Of a DNA stretch of 64,000 bases, positions 8,073 to 18,378 are shown in pieces. Source of the DNA: Chlorobaculum sp. MV4-Y (lineage in GTDB: Bacteria > Bacteroidota > Chlorobiia > Chlorobiales > Chlorobiaceae); the NCBI RefSeq assembly GCF_025244685.1, contig NZ_CP104202.1:808323-872322 (forward strand). The letters are read 5' to 3'. The position numbers were made by a program, and so were the translations under genes. Each line of letters starts with the position of its first letter. Within the stretch, counting starts at the first letter, position 1. The notes beneath the pieces are model-generated. The model was not told the origin of the DNA. It saw nothing but the letters and a program-made list of their open reading frames with translations, and made no database searches.

Positions 8073-9364
8073 AGGGCATCTCTAAAAAGAGCGATTTGAA
8101 ATACTTGCTGTCATGTATTCACAGGAACAGGGGCATTTTGCCCTGCAAACCACGAGCACATGGGCATCATTGCACCGAAAAACAGCCATTCAGGCACGAC
8201 CGGGCGTAGTTATCCCCGGAGAAACACGTTGTAAACCTTTTTGTTGAGTTGCACGCAACGCATCAGATTGTAGGTCAGGTTGCTCAGGCCGATCTTGGCA
8301 ACGGCTCGCACATACCCGATCGTTCTGACATACATCGCTTTCATCGAGTTGGTCATGAATCCAAACACATGCTCGACTCGCGCACGGCTCTTTGATTTCT
8401 TGCGATTCGAGGCTTTCTGCTCTTCGGTCAGCGGCTGGCCTTTCGTTCCCTTTTCGTGGACTTCATTGCTCATTTCGCACTCCTCAATGATGGCGTCCTG
8501 ACCGACATAGGCGCTGTCCGCGTAGAGCGGCTGGCCCGCATCTGCTTTTTCAATCAACGTTTCCAGCGCCTGGGAATCGTGGTCGCAGGCAGGCGTCACC
8601 ATGTAGCTGCCAATGAGTTTGGTGCCTTTATCGACCTTGACATGGTTTTTGTAGCCGTAAAAGCTGGTGTTGTTTTTCTTCACCCACCGGGCATCGACAT
8701 CTTTCTGACGAAGCTTGTTGGGCTTCTGTTTCCAGGCTTCTGGTGTCTGGCCCGCCTTGATCTGGGCGTTTTGTTCGCGGCTGTTGCGCTGGCGCGGCAC
8801 TTCGACAATGGTGGCATCGACCAGTTGTCCGTTTTTGGCAAAGATGCAGTGGTCATCGAGCGCTTGATTGAACCGGAAAAACAACACCTCGATAAGTTTT
8901 TCCTGAATCAGCGTTTCCCGGAATTTCCAGATCGTTTTGCTGTCCGGAACCTTGTCGCTGGACTTCAGGCCCAGAAAGCGTCTGAAGCTCAACCGATCGG
9001 TGATTTGGTCCTCCATCTGATCGTCCGAAAGATTGTACAGGCTCTGGAGAATGAGGAGTTTGAACATCATCAACCGGTCGAACGGCGGGCGGCCCATGTT
9101 CTTGCGGTTGGCTGGCTTGTTGAAAGCCACTTCAAGAATGGGCGCGAAGAGTTGCCAGTCGATATGCGCTTCAAGCTTGACGAGCGGATCCTTGAGTTTG
9201 GTGAGGCGTTCGAGCAGCAAATATTCGTCGAAAAGACCGAGAGGGTTGATATTTTTCATGGCAGTACAGTCGTGTTGATAGGTACTGCGTCAAGATATGG
9301 ATATTTCAGTTAAATCGATAGATTTCAATACCTTATGTCAGTACTGACTTTTTAGAGATGCCCT
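8073..9364 (-). mobile_element. Complete IS5-family insertion sequence
   Basis: A 1292-bp element ending in AGGGCATCTCTAAAAAG and its inverted copy CTTTTTAGAGATGCCCT, containing one intact transposase on the minus strand. The flanks allow a target duplication of TA, or TTA if the boundary is drawn one base further in. A short TNA-type target is common in the IS5 family. The insertion interrupts the nitrilase-like gene. A truncated second copy lies at 4899-5046. The 137 bp between the left repeat and the transposase stop is non-coding. Confidence 0.9.
8210..9259 (-). CDS. IS5-family DDE transposase
   Basis: A 349-residue transposase that cuts and rejoins the ends of the surrounding element. 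The N-terminal region has the IS5-type GRPPFDRLMMFKLLILQSLY and NLSDDQMEDQITDRLSFRRF. The catalytic triad is visible as LVDATIVEVP (first Asp), YADSAYVGQ (second Asp) and RARVEHVFGFM (Glu). The length fits the family and no frameshift is seen, so the element is probably still mobile. The ATG lies about 105 bp inside the right terminal repeat. Confidence 0.92.
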   Translation of the reverse strand: MKNINPLGLFDEYLLLERLTKLKDPLVKLEAHIDWQLFAPILEVAFNKPANRKNMGRPPFDRLMMFKLLILQSLYNLSDDQMEDQITDRLSFRRFLGLKSSDKVPDSKTIWKFRETLIQEKLIEVLFFRFNQALDDHCIFAKNGQLVDATIVEVPRQRNSREQNAQIKAGQTPEAWKQKPNKLRQKDVDARWVKKNNTSFYGYKNHVKVDKGTKLIGSYMVTPACDHDSQALETLIEKADAGQPLYADSAYVGQDAIIEECEMSNEVHEKGTKGQPLTEEQKASNRKKSKSRARVEHVFGFMTNSMKAMYVRTIGYVRAVAKIGLSNLTYNLMRCVQLNKKVYNVFLRG

Positions 9365-9412
9365 TATGAAGCACCTTGTACGATTGGTCGCAAATAATGG
9401 GTCCAAAATCCA

Positions 9413-9580
9413 ATGAAGTCAGACCATAAACTCTGCCAGCTCGACAAGAAAGAGATCGAGGAAAACCTTGCCGCTATTGCGGAGGGAGTTTCAAAACCCA
9501 AGTACATTTGCCAGAAATGCGCGAGGGTGTCGAAAAAGAAGAAGAACCTCTGCAAGCCGAAGAAGTTGTCTTTGCGCTAA
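9413..9580 (+). CDS. Small Cys- and Lys-rich protein (55 aa)
   Basis: A 55-residue protein beginning MKSDHKLCQLDKKEIEE. The C-terminal half contains YICQKCARVSKKKKNLCKP, so four cysteines in all (C8, C33, C36, C46) with a CxxC core suggest a small zinc- or iron-sulfur-binding knuckle. The lysine content suggests nucleic-acid contact. I recall similar short Cys proteins in other bacteria but assign no function. The ATG overlaps the TGA that ends the reconstructed nitrilase-like gene (ATGA), so the two were probably translationally coupled before the IS insertion. The ribosome-binding site is weak, which fits coupling. The insertion may have reduced its expression. Confidence 0.65.
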   Translation: MKSDHKLCQLDKKEIEENLAAIAEGVSKPKYICQKCARVSKKKKNLCKPKKLSLR

Positions 9581-9642
9581 CCGGTATCGTCTTCCATCTG
9601 GCCTCACTGATATTTCCTTAAAATCATCCTCAATTCCGCACA

Positions 9643-9680
9643 AAAAAAGTCCCCCCGGAATCGAATCGGGAGGGCTTTGA
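9643..9680 (-). terminator. Rho-independent terminator of the minus-strand pyrophosphatase
   Basis: On the minus strand an AAGCCCTCCCG arm pairs with CCGGGGGGACTT around an 8-base loop, with one internal mismatch and a G-T pair, and is followed by TTTTTTT. It lies 25 bp after the stop of hppA. Confidence 0.75.
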
Positions 9681-9704
9681 AAGTCGTTGTCCCAGATGTG
9701 CTTT

Positions 9705-11780
<2,076 letters not shown>

Positions 11781-11958
11781 GTTCTTTGCTGTTAGGATTG
11801 CTTGTTACCTGAGAAAAACGGCGAAAACAAGAACATCAGGCTTGAGGAAAGCCTTTGGCTGAGAAGGGAGAAGCTCGCGGTGGGTGCTTCGATGGGAGGA
11901 GTGGCTTGACCATTTGATTGTTTTTACATCGAGCATAATCGACATAGCGACTTGAAAA

Positions 11959-11987
11959 TTTACACTTTATGGCTCTCTATTTATAGT
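11959..11987 (+). promoter_or_regulatory. Candidate sigma-70-type promoter for the divergent pyrophosphatase
   Basis: TTTACA, a 17-base spacer and TATAGT form a good -35/-10 pair on the plus strand. It lies in the 547-bp region between the two pyrophosphatase genes and would give a leader of about 330 bases. I see no further clear gene in 11781-12327, which is markedly more AT-rich near the plus-strand gene. No conserved riboswitch was recognised in the leader. Confidence 0.5.
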
Positions 11988-12327
11988 TTTTGTGGTTGTT
12001 GGAGCAAAATTTTGCCGACTTTACCGGGACCTCTCATCGATTACCGTTGCCCCAGGTGGTTGTGTATTTCTTTATGCAGAATGTATACCCTGAAAAGTAT
12101 TTTCTCTATCGCATCGACATATATCGTTATAATTATGATTTTGTTCCGTGGCTGTTTTGGTGATATTGTTTTTTTCTGATGAGATACCGGAAAAAGATGC
12201 TACTTTCATCAATCATGTTATACAGCAGGGCTGTTCTTTATCAATCGCTGTTCTTTGTCAGTTTTATTATGCTCCTGCTGTTGGCAGTCTTTCTGTAATA
12301 CAAGTAACACAGAGAAAAAACAGAGCA

Positions 12328-14748
12328 ATGAAACAACCAACCAAAGCAAAATGGTACGTCAGGGCCACATCGGCGCTGGCGGGACTAGGGCTTTTGCTTC
12401 CAGCGTCACAAGCGTATGCAAGCGAGGCCGATCTGGTATTGCCGGATTTAAGCTCGGTATCCTTTTTAGGAGGAATTCCTGGGCACACGTTGTTGATGTA
12501 TGGTCTTGCGGTATGCCTTTTTGGCATGATTTTCGGCTTGATTCAGTATCAGGGAATCAACAAGCTGCCCGTTCATGCGGCCATGAAGGAGATCAGTGAC
12601 CTGATCTACGAGACTTGTAAAACCTACCTTATTACCCAGGGCAAGTTCATCATTATCCTCTGGGCTCTTGTCGCGGCCATCATCGTTGCCTATTTCGGCG
12701 GCCTCAACCATCTCGCACCAGACAAAGTTGTCTTCATTCTCGCCTGCAGCCTTCTCGGTATCGCCGGCAGCTACACGGTCGCCTGGTTCGGCATGAGGAT
12801 CAACACCTTCGCCAACTCCCGCACCGCATTCGCCAGTCTCGGCGGCAAACCATTTCCGACTTACGCCATTCCGCTTCGCGCCGGTATGAGCATCGGTATG
12901 CTGCTTATCAGCATCGAGCTGTTCGTGATGCTCTGCATCCTGCTCTTCATTCCGGTCGATTATGCTGGCCCATGTTTCATCGGCTTCGCTATCGGTGAAT
13001 CGCTTGGCGCTTCGGTGCTGCGTATCGCTGGCGGTATTTTCACCAAGATCGCCGACATCGGTTCCGATCTCATGAAGATCGTTTTCAAGATCAAAGAGGA
13101 TGACGCCCGCAACCCTGGCGTTATCGCCGACTGCACGGGTGATAACGCAGGCGACTCCGTAGGCCCGACGGCTGACGGTTTTGAGACCTATGGCGTGACC
13201 GGCGTGGCCTTGATCTCGTTTATCCTGCTGGCCATCAAGGATCCTTCGATCCAGGTTTCCCTGCTCGTCTGGATTTTCGCCATGCGTCTCGTCATGATCT
13301 TTGCAAGCGCTGTTTCCTACTGGGTCAATGACGCCTTGGCCAAGGCAAAATATGCCAACGCCACTGAAATGAACTTCGAAAAGCCGTTGATCACGCTTGT
13401 CTGGCTTACCTCGATCGTTTCCATTATCCTGACCTACATTGCTTCCTATCTGCTTATTGCCCAGCTTGGCGACGGCACGATGTGGTGGAAGCTTGCCTCG
13501 ATCATCACTTGCGGCACGATTGCTGGCGCGCTTATCCCTGAACTGGTCAACCGGTTCACCTCAACCGAGTGCGCCTTTGTCCGCAACGTCGTGCAGTGTT
13601 CCAAAGAGGGCGGTGCTGCGCTGAACATCCTCTCCGGTCTCGTTGCCGGTAACTTCAGCGCTTACTGGATGGGTCTGGCGATCATCGTGCTCATGGGCGC
13701 AGCCTTCGGATTCAGCACGCTTGGTCTTGATGCGATGATGCTCGCGCCTTCCGTTTTCGCTTTCGGTCTTGTTGCCTTCGGCTTTCTCAGCATGGGCCCG
13801 GTCACCATAGCGGTTGACTCTTACGGGCCGGTTACCGATAACGCGCAGTCGGTTTATGAGCTGTCGCTGATCGAAACCCTTCCGAACATATCGAATAGCA
13901 TTGAGAGCGAGTTTGGTTTCAAGCCCGATTTTGAGAATGCCAAGCGTTACCTCGAAGCCAACGACGGCGCGGGCAATACCTTCAAGGCGACCGCCAAGCC
14001 TGTGCTGATCGGTACCGCCGTGGTCGGTTCGACGACGATGATTTTCTCGATCATCATGATTCTGACCGGTGGCCTTGCCGACACAGGAGCCATTGCCAAG
14101 CTCTCCATTCTGTGGCCGCCGTTCCTGCTCGGCTTGCTGATGGGCGGCGCGGTGATCTACTGGTTCACCGGCGCTTCGATGAACGCGGTGACTACCGGTG
14201 CGTACTATGCCGTCGAGTTCATCAAGAAGAACATCAAACTTGATGGCGTCACCAAGGCTTCAACCGAGGACAGCAAGAAGGTCGTGGAGATCTGCACCAA
14301 GTTTGCGCAGAAAGGCATGATCAACCTTTTTCTGACCATCTTCTTCAGTACGCTGGCCTTTGCCTGTCTGGAATCGTACTTCTTTATCGGCTACCTGATC
14401 TCCATCGCCGTGTTTGGTCTGTACCAGGCCATCTTCATGGCCAATGCCGGTGGCGCATGGGATAACGCCAAGAAAGTGGTCGAAACCGAACTTTATGCCA
14501 AAGGCACTGAACTGCACGATGCCAGTGTGGTTGGTGATACGGTGGGTGATCCTTTCAAGGATACCTCTTCGGTTGCGCTGAACCCGATCATCAAGTTTAC
14601 CACGCTGTTCGGTCTGCTTGCCATCGAGCTCGCGATCAAACTGCCGACCATGGTCTCTGTTTCGCTGGCGGTTGTTTTCTTTCTGCTCTCCCTCATCTTC
14701 GTGCACCGCTCCTTTTTCTCCATGAGGATCGCCGTGGACAAGGACTGA
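12328..14748 (+). CDS. Divergent-subfamily membrane pyrophosphatase, probably H+-pumping and K+-independent
   Basis: A pyrophosphatase of 806 residues from the ATG at 12328, much longer than the canonical one. It begins with a signal-peptide-like stretch (LAGLGLLLPASQAYASEA). The catalytic motifs are recognisable but altered: [50 protein letters not shown] and [19 protein letters not shown]. The potassium-determining position is Lys (GAGNTFKATAKP), which predicts K+ independence. This matches the evolutionarily divergent, Na+-regulated H+-transporting group that was characterised with a Chlorobium limicola member. The open frame extends back to 12148, but the signal sequence and the context favour 12328. 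The adjacent opposite-strand gene is canonical, so the cell has both types. Confidence 0.9.
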   Translation: MKQPTKAKWYVRATSALAGLGLLLPASQAYASEADLVLPDLSSVSFLGGIPGHTLLMYGLAVCLFGMIFGLIQYQGINKLPVHAAMKEISDLIYETCKTYLITQGKFIIILWALVAAIIVAYFGGLNHLAPDKVVFILACSLLGIAGSYTVAWFGMRINTFANSRTAFASLGGKPFPTYAIPLRAGMSIGMLLISIELFVMLCILLFIPVDYAGPCFIGFAIGESLGASVLRIAGGIFTKIADIGSDLMKIVFKIKEDDARNPGVIADCTGDNAGDSVGPTADGFETYGVTGVALISFILLAIKDPSIQVSLLVWIFAMRLVMIFASAVSYWVNDALAKAKYANATEMNFEKPLITLVWLTSIVSIILTYIASYLLIAQLGDGTMWWKLASIITCGTIAGALIPELVNRFTSTECAFVRNVVQCSKEGGAALNILSGLVAGNFSAYWMGLAIIVLMGAAFGFSTLGLDAMMLAPSVFAFGLVAFGFLSMGPVTIAVDSYGPVTDNAQSVYELSLIETLPNISNSIESEFGFKPDFENAKRYLEANDGAGNTFKATAKPVLIGTAVVGSTTMIFSIIMILTGGLADTGAIAKLSILWPPFLLGLLMGGAVIYWFTGASMNAVTTGAYYAVEFIKKNIKLDGVTKASTEDSKKVVEICTKFAQKGMINLFLTIFFSTLAFACLESYFFIGYLISIAVFGLYQAIFMANAGGAWDNAKKVVETELYAKGTELHDASVVGDTVGDPFKDTSSVALNPIIKFTTLFGLLAIELAIKLPTMVSVSLAVVFFLLSLIFVHRSFFSMRIAVDKD

Positions 14749-14790
14749 GAAGGCAAGAACAATATTACTGCTGGTAATGGCAGGTATTTC

Positions 14791-14820
14791 GAGGGCCGCG
14801 GATACGCGGCTCTCTTTTTA
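14791..14820 (+). terminator. Terminator of the divergent pyrophosphatase gene
   Basis: GAGGGCCGCG, a four-base loop and CGCGGCTCTC pair over 10 bp with one G-T pair, followed by TTTTT. It lies 43 bp after the stop. Confidence 0.85.
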
Positions 14821-14970
14821 TAGAGATCATCCGGTACTGGTGTCGGCAGTCAACATTGATATTGACGCCTTGGTGATGTCGATTTCAAACCCGACGGAAC
14901 CTTCGTGACTGTTGGTACTCACGACTACTTCTAAGTGTCTCGTCCAGGGGGTGTCTGACGTACGGTTGAG

Positions 14971-15014
14971 AAAAAAGACCGCCTCATATTTCGACTTGAG
15001 GTGGTCTTTTTTTT
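14971..15014. terminator. Bidirectional terminator after the EEP hydrolase gene
   Basis: AAGACCGCCTCA and TGAGGTGGTCTT form a 12-bp stem flanked by an A-run on the left and a T-run on the right, so it can act in both directions. It lies 70 bp beyond the end of the minus-strand EEP gene. Between this hairpin and 14821, a minus-strand frame ending at 14827 (ending in ISMLTADTSTG) could be the tail of a lost gene. It has no start of its own. Confidence 0.8.
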
Positions 15015-15083
15015 GAGATAAGGACATACATCTGATCCCTGCGTGATACGCCGAGGCCATTGTTCTTCGATAAGAGTTATGGC

Positions 15084-16124
15084 CTATTGCTGTACGTTGA
15101 TCTTGAGCAACAGCGGCAGGTGGTCGGAGTAGCCACCTTTGAACTTTCCTTGTTTGTAGGTGGAATAGAGCCCTTTTTCGAACCGGTCGAACATCGCCGG
15201 AATGGAGAAAACCCGGAAACTCCTTTTGTCGATCGAGAGCCCTTTCCCGTCGAGCAATGCAGCTGAAACCAGCATCTGGTCGATCCGTTCCCAATGATTC
15301 CGGTAAAAGTAACTGCCGGGAGACGGCGCCTCGTTCCAGCAGTTGTAAAGAAGTCTGCTGCTGGCATGCCGAACCGCTTTTCTGTCAAATGATGAACCGA
15401 GAACGTCTTTGACCGAATGATTTTCGGGTTGATCGTTGAAATCGCCCATGACGATGATCTCGCTCTGTGGATTGCGGGTTCTGAGGCTGTCAACGATGTG
15501 CCGTGCAACTCTTGCGGCTGCGATGCGATTCGTCTCGCTCCACTTGGCGTCGAACGAGCGCGAAGGCCAGTGGTTCAGCACGACGTTGAACGGGTGCCCC
15601 GAGGCGACAAATCCGGCGGCGATGACGAACCGGGTACCGCGTCCGCCACTGAGCCTGACCGTGTAGGGCTTTGATCCGGTAAACTTGACTGTGGCAGGAT
15701 TCCATGCAAGGCCAATGTCTATGCCTCTAGGATCGGGACTTTCGTGATAGTCGATGGCGTAACTGGCGCGGTCGAGAGCCGCAAGCGTGCCCGCGAAAAC
15801 CTGGCGGTTTTCGGTTTCAGCGAATGCCACAATATCCGGATATTTTCCATACTCATGCTCAGCCCTGATCGCTTTGAAAACCTGTGCGATGCGCAACCGC
15901 TTCAACAGCAACTTTTTTTCCGTCCAGTGTCCCTTGCCTATTGGCGTGAACTCCTGGTCATAAACCTTCGGATCGTTTTTCGTATCAAAAAGGTTTTCGA
16001 CATTCCACCAGATGGCGACAATCTGCTGCGGTTGCTCTTTGCCCATCCCGTTTCGTGATGGAGCGCACAGATAGACAAGGAGCGGTAAAAAAAGAGTGAT
16101 TATGCTGGAAAATTTCATCAGCAT
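15084..16124 (-). CDS. Secreted endonuclease/exonuclease/phosphatase-family protein
   Basis: A 346-residue protein with an N-terminal signal sequence (MKFSSIITLFLPLLVYLCA) and an EEP (DNase I-like) fold. Motifs are WNVENLFD (metal-binding Asn), FAETEN (Glu), LNHWPSR (His), GDFNDQPENH (Asp and Asn) and the final SDHLPLLL (Asp-His pair), in the right order. The cysteine in the signal region raises the possibility of a lipoprotein, although the lipobox is not clear. It probably cleaves a phosphodiester or phosphomonoester in the periplasm. The nucleic acid or lipid substrate is unknown. The start may be at 16124 or at the second ATG at 16118. It ends at a strong terminator. Confidence 0.85.
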   Translation of the reverse strand: MLMKFSSIITLFLPLLVYLCAPSRNGMGKEQPQQIVAIWWNVENLFDTKNDPKVYDQEFTPIGKGHWTEKKLLLKRLRIAQVFKAIRAEHEYGKYPDIVAFAETENRQVFAGTLAALDRASYAIDYHESPDPRGIDIGLAWNPATVKFTGSKPYTVRLSGGRGTRFVIAAGFVASGHPFNVVLNHWPSRSFDAKWSETNRIAAARVARHIVDSLRTRNPQSEIIVMGDFNDQPENHSVKDVLGSSFDRKAVRHASSRLLYNCWNEAPSPGSYFYRNHWERIDQMLVSAALLDGKGLSIDKRSFRVFSIPAMFDRFEKGLYSTYKQGKFKGGYSDHLPLLLKINVQQ

Positions 16125-16230
16125 CCCGGATCAGTAGCTTGTGAATTGCAGGTAAAATTTATTATTGTAACAATATAAAGCTTATCCATTTCTTATGGAT
16201 TTGTGCTGTCGAACCAGAATTAAAATTTTC

Positions 16231-16977
16231 ATGAAGCGTTTTGTTTTCAGTGGTTTTGCTGTGTTGATGCTTGCTGCTCCTGTGACGGGGAATTGCCAGG
16301 ATTATCAAATGAATGGCTCATCACCGGAAGCATCTGTCCAGCGGGACGCGGATGCTGCCAAGGATACTGCCAAAAGAGAGTATCTCATCGCGATGAAATA
16401 CTATTATGGTCGTGGTGTGGGTCGTGATTATGTCGAGGCGCTCAAATGGCTCAGGTTGTCAGCCGCGAAAGGCAATGATGCTGCTGAGTACGCAATCGGA
16501 TACATGTATCAGAAGGGATTGGGGGTTTCGCAGGACTACGCCGAGGCGATGAAATGGTACCAGCTTGCAGCTGCCAATGATAACGATAATGCCCAGAACC
16601 AGATCGGTTACATGTATCAGCATGGATGGGGTGTAGAGACCGATTATGCCGAGGCGATGAAATGGTACCGGTTAGCGGCCGCAAAAGGCAATTACGCCGC
16701 CGAAGACAATATCGGGGTTCTCTATGAACATGGTCAGGGCGTAGAACAGGACTATGCCGAGGCGATGAAATGGTACCGCATATCGGCTGCCAAAGGTAAC
16801 GGCGAGGCTGAACTCAATATTGGCAATTTTTACCAGCATGGTCTTGGCGTTGAACTTGATCTTGACAAGGCTATAAAATGGTATCGGTCGGCAGCGGCCA
16901 AAGGCAACGCGGAAGCCGCGCAAAAGCTTAATGCCATGAAGAGCGGGAGCGAGCTGCCTGAAGTGCACCATGAGTAA
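16231..16977 (+). CDS. Secreted Sel1-repeat protein
   Basis: A 248-residue exported protein with a signal peptide (MKRFVFSGFAVLMLAAPVTG) and then about five Sel1-type TPR units of 36 residues. Each unit has the pattern AEAMKWYRLAAAKGN followed by a glycine-rich turn such as YQHGWGVETDY. Sel1 repeats form alpha/alpha solenoids that bind other proteins. In bacteria they occur in signalling and envelope adaptor proteins. The repeats are also nearly identical in DNA (for example GATTATGCCGAGGCGATGAA), which favours copy-number change by recombination. An upstream in-frame ATG at 16195 was rejected because the signal peptide starts at 16231. Confidence 0.88.
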   Translation: MKRFVFSGFAVLMLAAPVTGNCQDYQMNGSSPEASVQRDADAAKDTAKREYLIAMKYYYGRGVGRDYVEALKWLRLSAAKGNDAAEYAIGYMYQKGLGVSQDYAEAMKWYQLAAANDNDNAQNQIGYMYQHGWGVETDYAEAMKWYRLAAAKGNYAAEDNIGVLYEHGQGVEQDYAEAMKWYRISAAKGNGEAELNIGNFYQHGLGVELDLDKAIKWYRSAAAKGNAEAAQKLNAMKSGSELPEVHHE

Positions 16978-17191
16978 ACCGGAGACTGCTTCTCCAAATA
17001 CCGATTGCAAGCGGAAAATTGAACCAGCCGTTGATTTCGATTCCGGGTAGGGACCTGGCTATCGCTAGGGGTTGACAGTACTGAGGCGCCTTGTCCGGCG
17101 AAGTTTTTTCTTTAGGTTTAAGCGTTCGATACTTAACTTAGTCGGGAATTTTCAATCACCTTGACCCGGTCGTCCGGCGGTTCTCTGGAGT

Positions 17192-17590
17192 ATGAGCAAA
17201 AAGTTCGACGTAAAGGCGCAGGCGAGGGATATCCTCGAAGAGAATCTCGATATGGAGGCTGTTATCTATCTTGGCAGGATTTCCGAGGAGATGGAGCTGA
17301 TTTTCAACAGCAATCCGACCCCTTCCTTTGCCGACGTCCAGCGCATCGTGACCGACTATTTCACCACTGATGGCCGTCCGGCAGGATTCATCGAGGACTG
17401 GCTCCGCACGGCAGATGAGCATACCCGCTCGCGCGGCCTCGACGAGGCGGAACGCCCCAAGGCGATTCTTTCCGATCTCGGCGTGTTCCGCTTCATGTGG
17501 TTCCTCAAGGAGCGCGGGTTGACTGAGGAGCAGATCAATATCGTTCTGACCGGCGCGGTGCAGCAGGCAACGGGTCAGCAGGATGAGTGA
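17192..17590 (+). CDS. Conserved-looking protein of unknown function
   Basis: I do not recognise this 132-residue protein. It is predicted to be soluble, mostly helical and acidic, with no signal peptide, Cys or clear catalytic motif. The first helix is MSKKFDVKAQARDILEENLD, and the C-terminal half reads FRFMWFLKERGLTEEQIN. A GGAG ribosome-binding site lies at the right distance from the ATG and a perfect terminator follows, so it is a real gene. It is transcribed in the same direction as purC but is separated from it by the terminator. A small Chlorobi-specific family is likely. Confidence 0.75.
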   Translation: MSKKFDVKAQARDILEENLDMEAVIYLGRISEEMELIFNSNPTPSFADVQRIVTDYFTTDGRPAGFIEDWLRTADEHTRSRGLDEAERPKAILSDLGVFRFMWFLKERGLTEEQINIVLTGAVQQATGQQDE

Positions 17591-17602
17591 ATTTTTTTAC
17601 CG

Positions 17603-17630
17603 GCGCCGGAGCTTTTGATCCGGCGCTTAT
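17603..17630 (+). terminator. Rho-independent terminator
   Basis: GCGCCGGA and TCCGGCGC form a perfect 8-bp stem with an 8-base loop, followed by TTATTTC. It separates the unknown gene from purC. Confidence 0.75.
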
Positions 17631-17663
17631 TTCATTCCAAAACCAATTCAGAAGTACTCTTCG

Positions 17664-18371
17664 ATGAATAAAATCACGCTGCTTCACGAGGGCAAGGCCA
17701 AGAAAGTCTGGCAGACCGAAGACCCTGACCTCATCATACAGGAGTTCAAGGACGACGCGACCGCCTTTAACAACAAGAAGAAAGGCTCCATTGCCGACAA
17801 GGGCGTGACCAACAACGCTATAGCCAGCCGCCTGTTCACGATGCTCGGCGAGAACGGCATTCCGACCCACTTCGTCAGCAAGCTCAATGACCGCGACATG
17901 CTCTGCAAAAAGCTTGACATCGTGCTGATCGAGGTGGTGACGCGCAATGTTGCCGCCGGTTCGCTGGTCAGACGCTACGGCTTCAAAGAGGGTACTGTGC
18001 TCGCCAAACCTATCGTCGAGCTGTACCTCAAAAACGACGACCTCGACGATCCGCTCATGAACGAGGATCACGCCGTCGCGCTCGGACTCGGCACCTACGA
18101 AGAGGTGGCCCAGCTCAAGGAGATGGCCGAAAAGATCAACAACTTGCTCGTGCCATGGTTTGCCGGGAGGCATCTGCGCCTGGTTGATTTCAAGCTCGAG
18201 TTTGGCCGACACAAGGGCGAGATTTTGCTTGGCGACGAGATCAGCCCGGACACCTGCCGGTTTTGGGATGCCGAGTCGGGCGAGAAGCTCGATAAGGACC
18301 GTTTCCGCCTCGATCTTGGCGGCGTCGAGGATGCCTACTCCGAGGTCAAACGCCGCGTGCTGGAACAGTAA
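17664..18371 (+). CDS. purC: Phosphoribosylaminoimidazole-succinocarboxamide synthase
   Basis: PurC joins aspartate to CAIR with ATP in de novo purine synthesis. The 235 residues cover the whole family length. Motifs include HEGKAKKVW at the N-terminus (ATP-binding loop), DDATAFNNKKKG, the signature EVVTRNVAAGSLVRRYG and the substrate-binding DEISPDTCRFWDAESG. It begins with ATG after a terminator and is followed eight bases later by the DedA gene, so the two are probably co-transcribed. The later purine gene purB is far away at 48.1 kb. Confidence 0.97.
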   Translation: MNKITLLHEGKAKKVWQTEDPDLIIQEFKDDATAFNNKKKGSIADKGVTNNAIASRLFTMLGENGIPTHFVSKLNDRDMLCKKLDIVLIEVVTRNVAAGSLVRRYGFKEGTVLAKPIVELYLKNDDLDDPLMNEDHAVALGLGTYEEVAQLKEMAEKINNLLVPWFAGRHLRLVDFKLEFGRHKGEILLGDEISPDTCRFWDAESGEKLDKDRFRLDLGGVEDAYSEVKRRVLEQ

Positions 18372-18378
18372 CGCATCG

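Larger units (their letters stand above)
7739..9416 (+). pseudogene. Carbon-nitrogen hydrolase (nitrilase-like) gene fragment split by an IS
   Basis: From about 7739 to 8071 a frame encodes a nitrilase-fold C-terminal half: VELSICYDFMDIEQALMYRD, whose Cys is the likely nucleophile, then FVLAYNRDLN, CNVVVCNTGYYGGSLAVS and LFTTEVLQLPVREL. The frame then enters the IS5-family element. Across the element, removing 8073-9364 plus one copy of the short target repeat restores the frame, giving LQLPVRELMKHLVRLVANNG and a TGA at 9414-9416. The upstream part is missing, because a stop lies at 7694. The fold resembles the nitrilase domain found at the C-terminus of some defence-associated reverse transcriptases (DRT type 1). 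No reverse transcriptase part remains, so this origin is a hypothesis. Confidence 0.65.

Noticed and set aside
7805-8209. 134-residue frame as a novel protein
   Set aside because: It is a chimera: nitrilase-like sequence followed by the non-coding left end of the IS5-family element.
16380-16920. CRISPR-like repeat array
   Set aside because: The repeats are in-frame Sel1 units of coding sequence without spacers of constant size.
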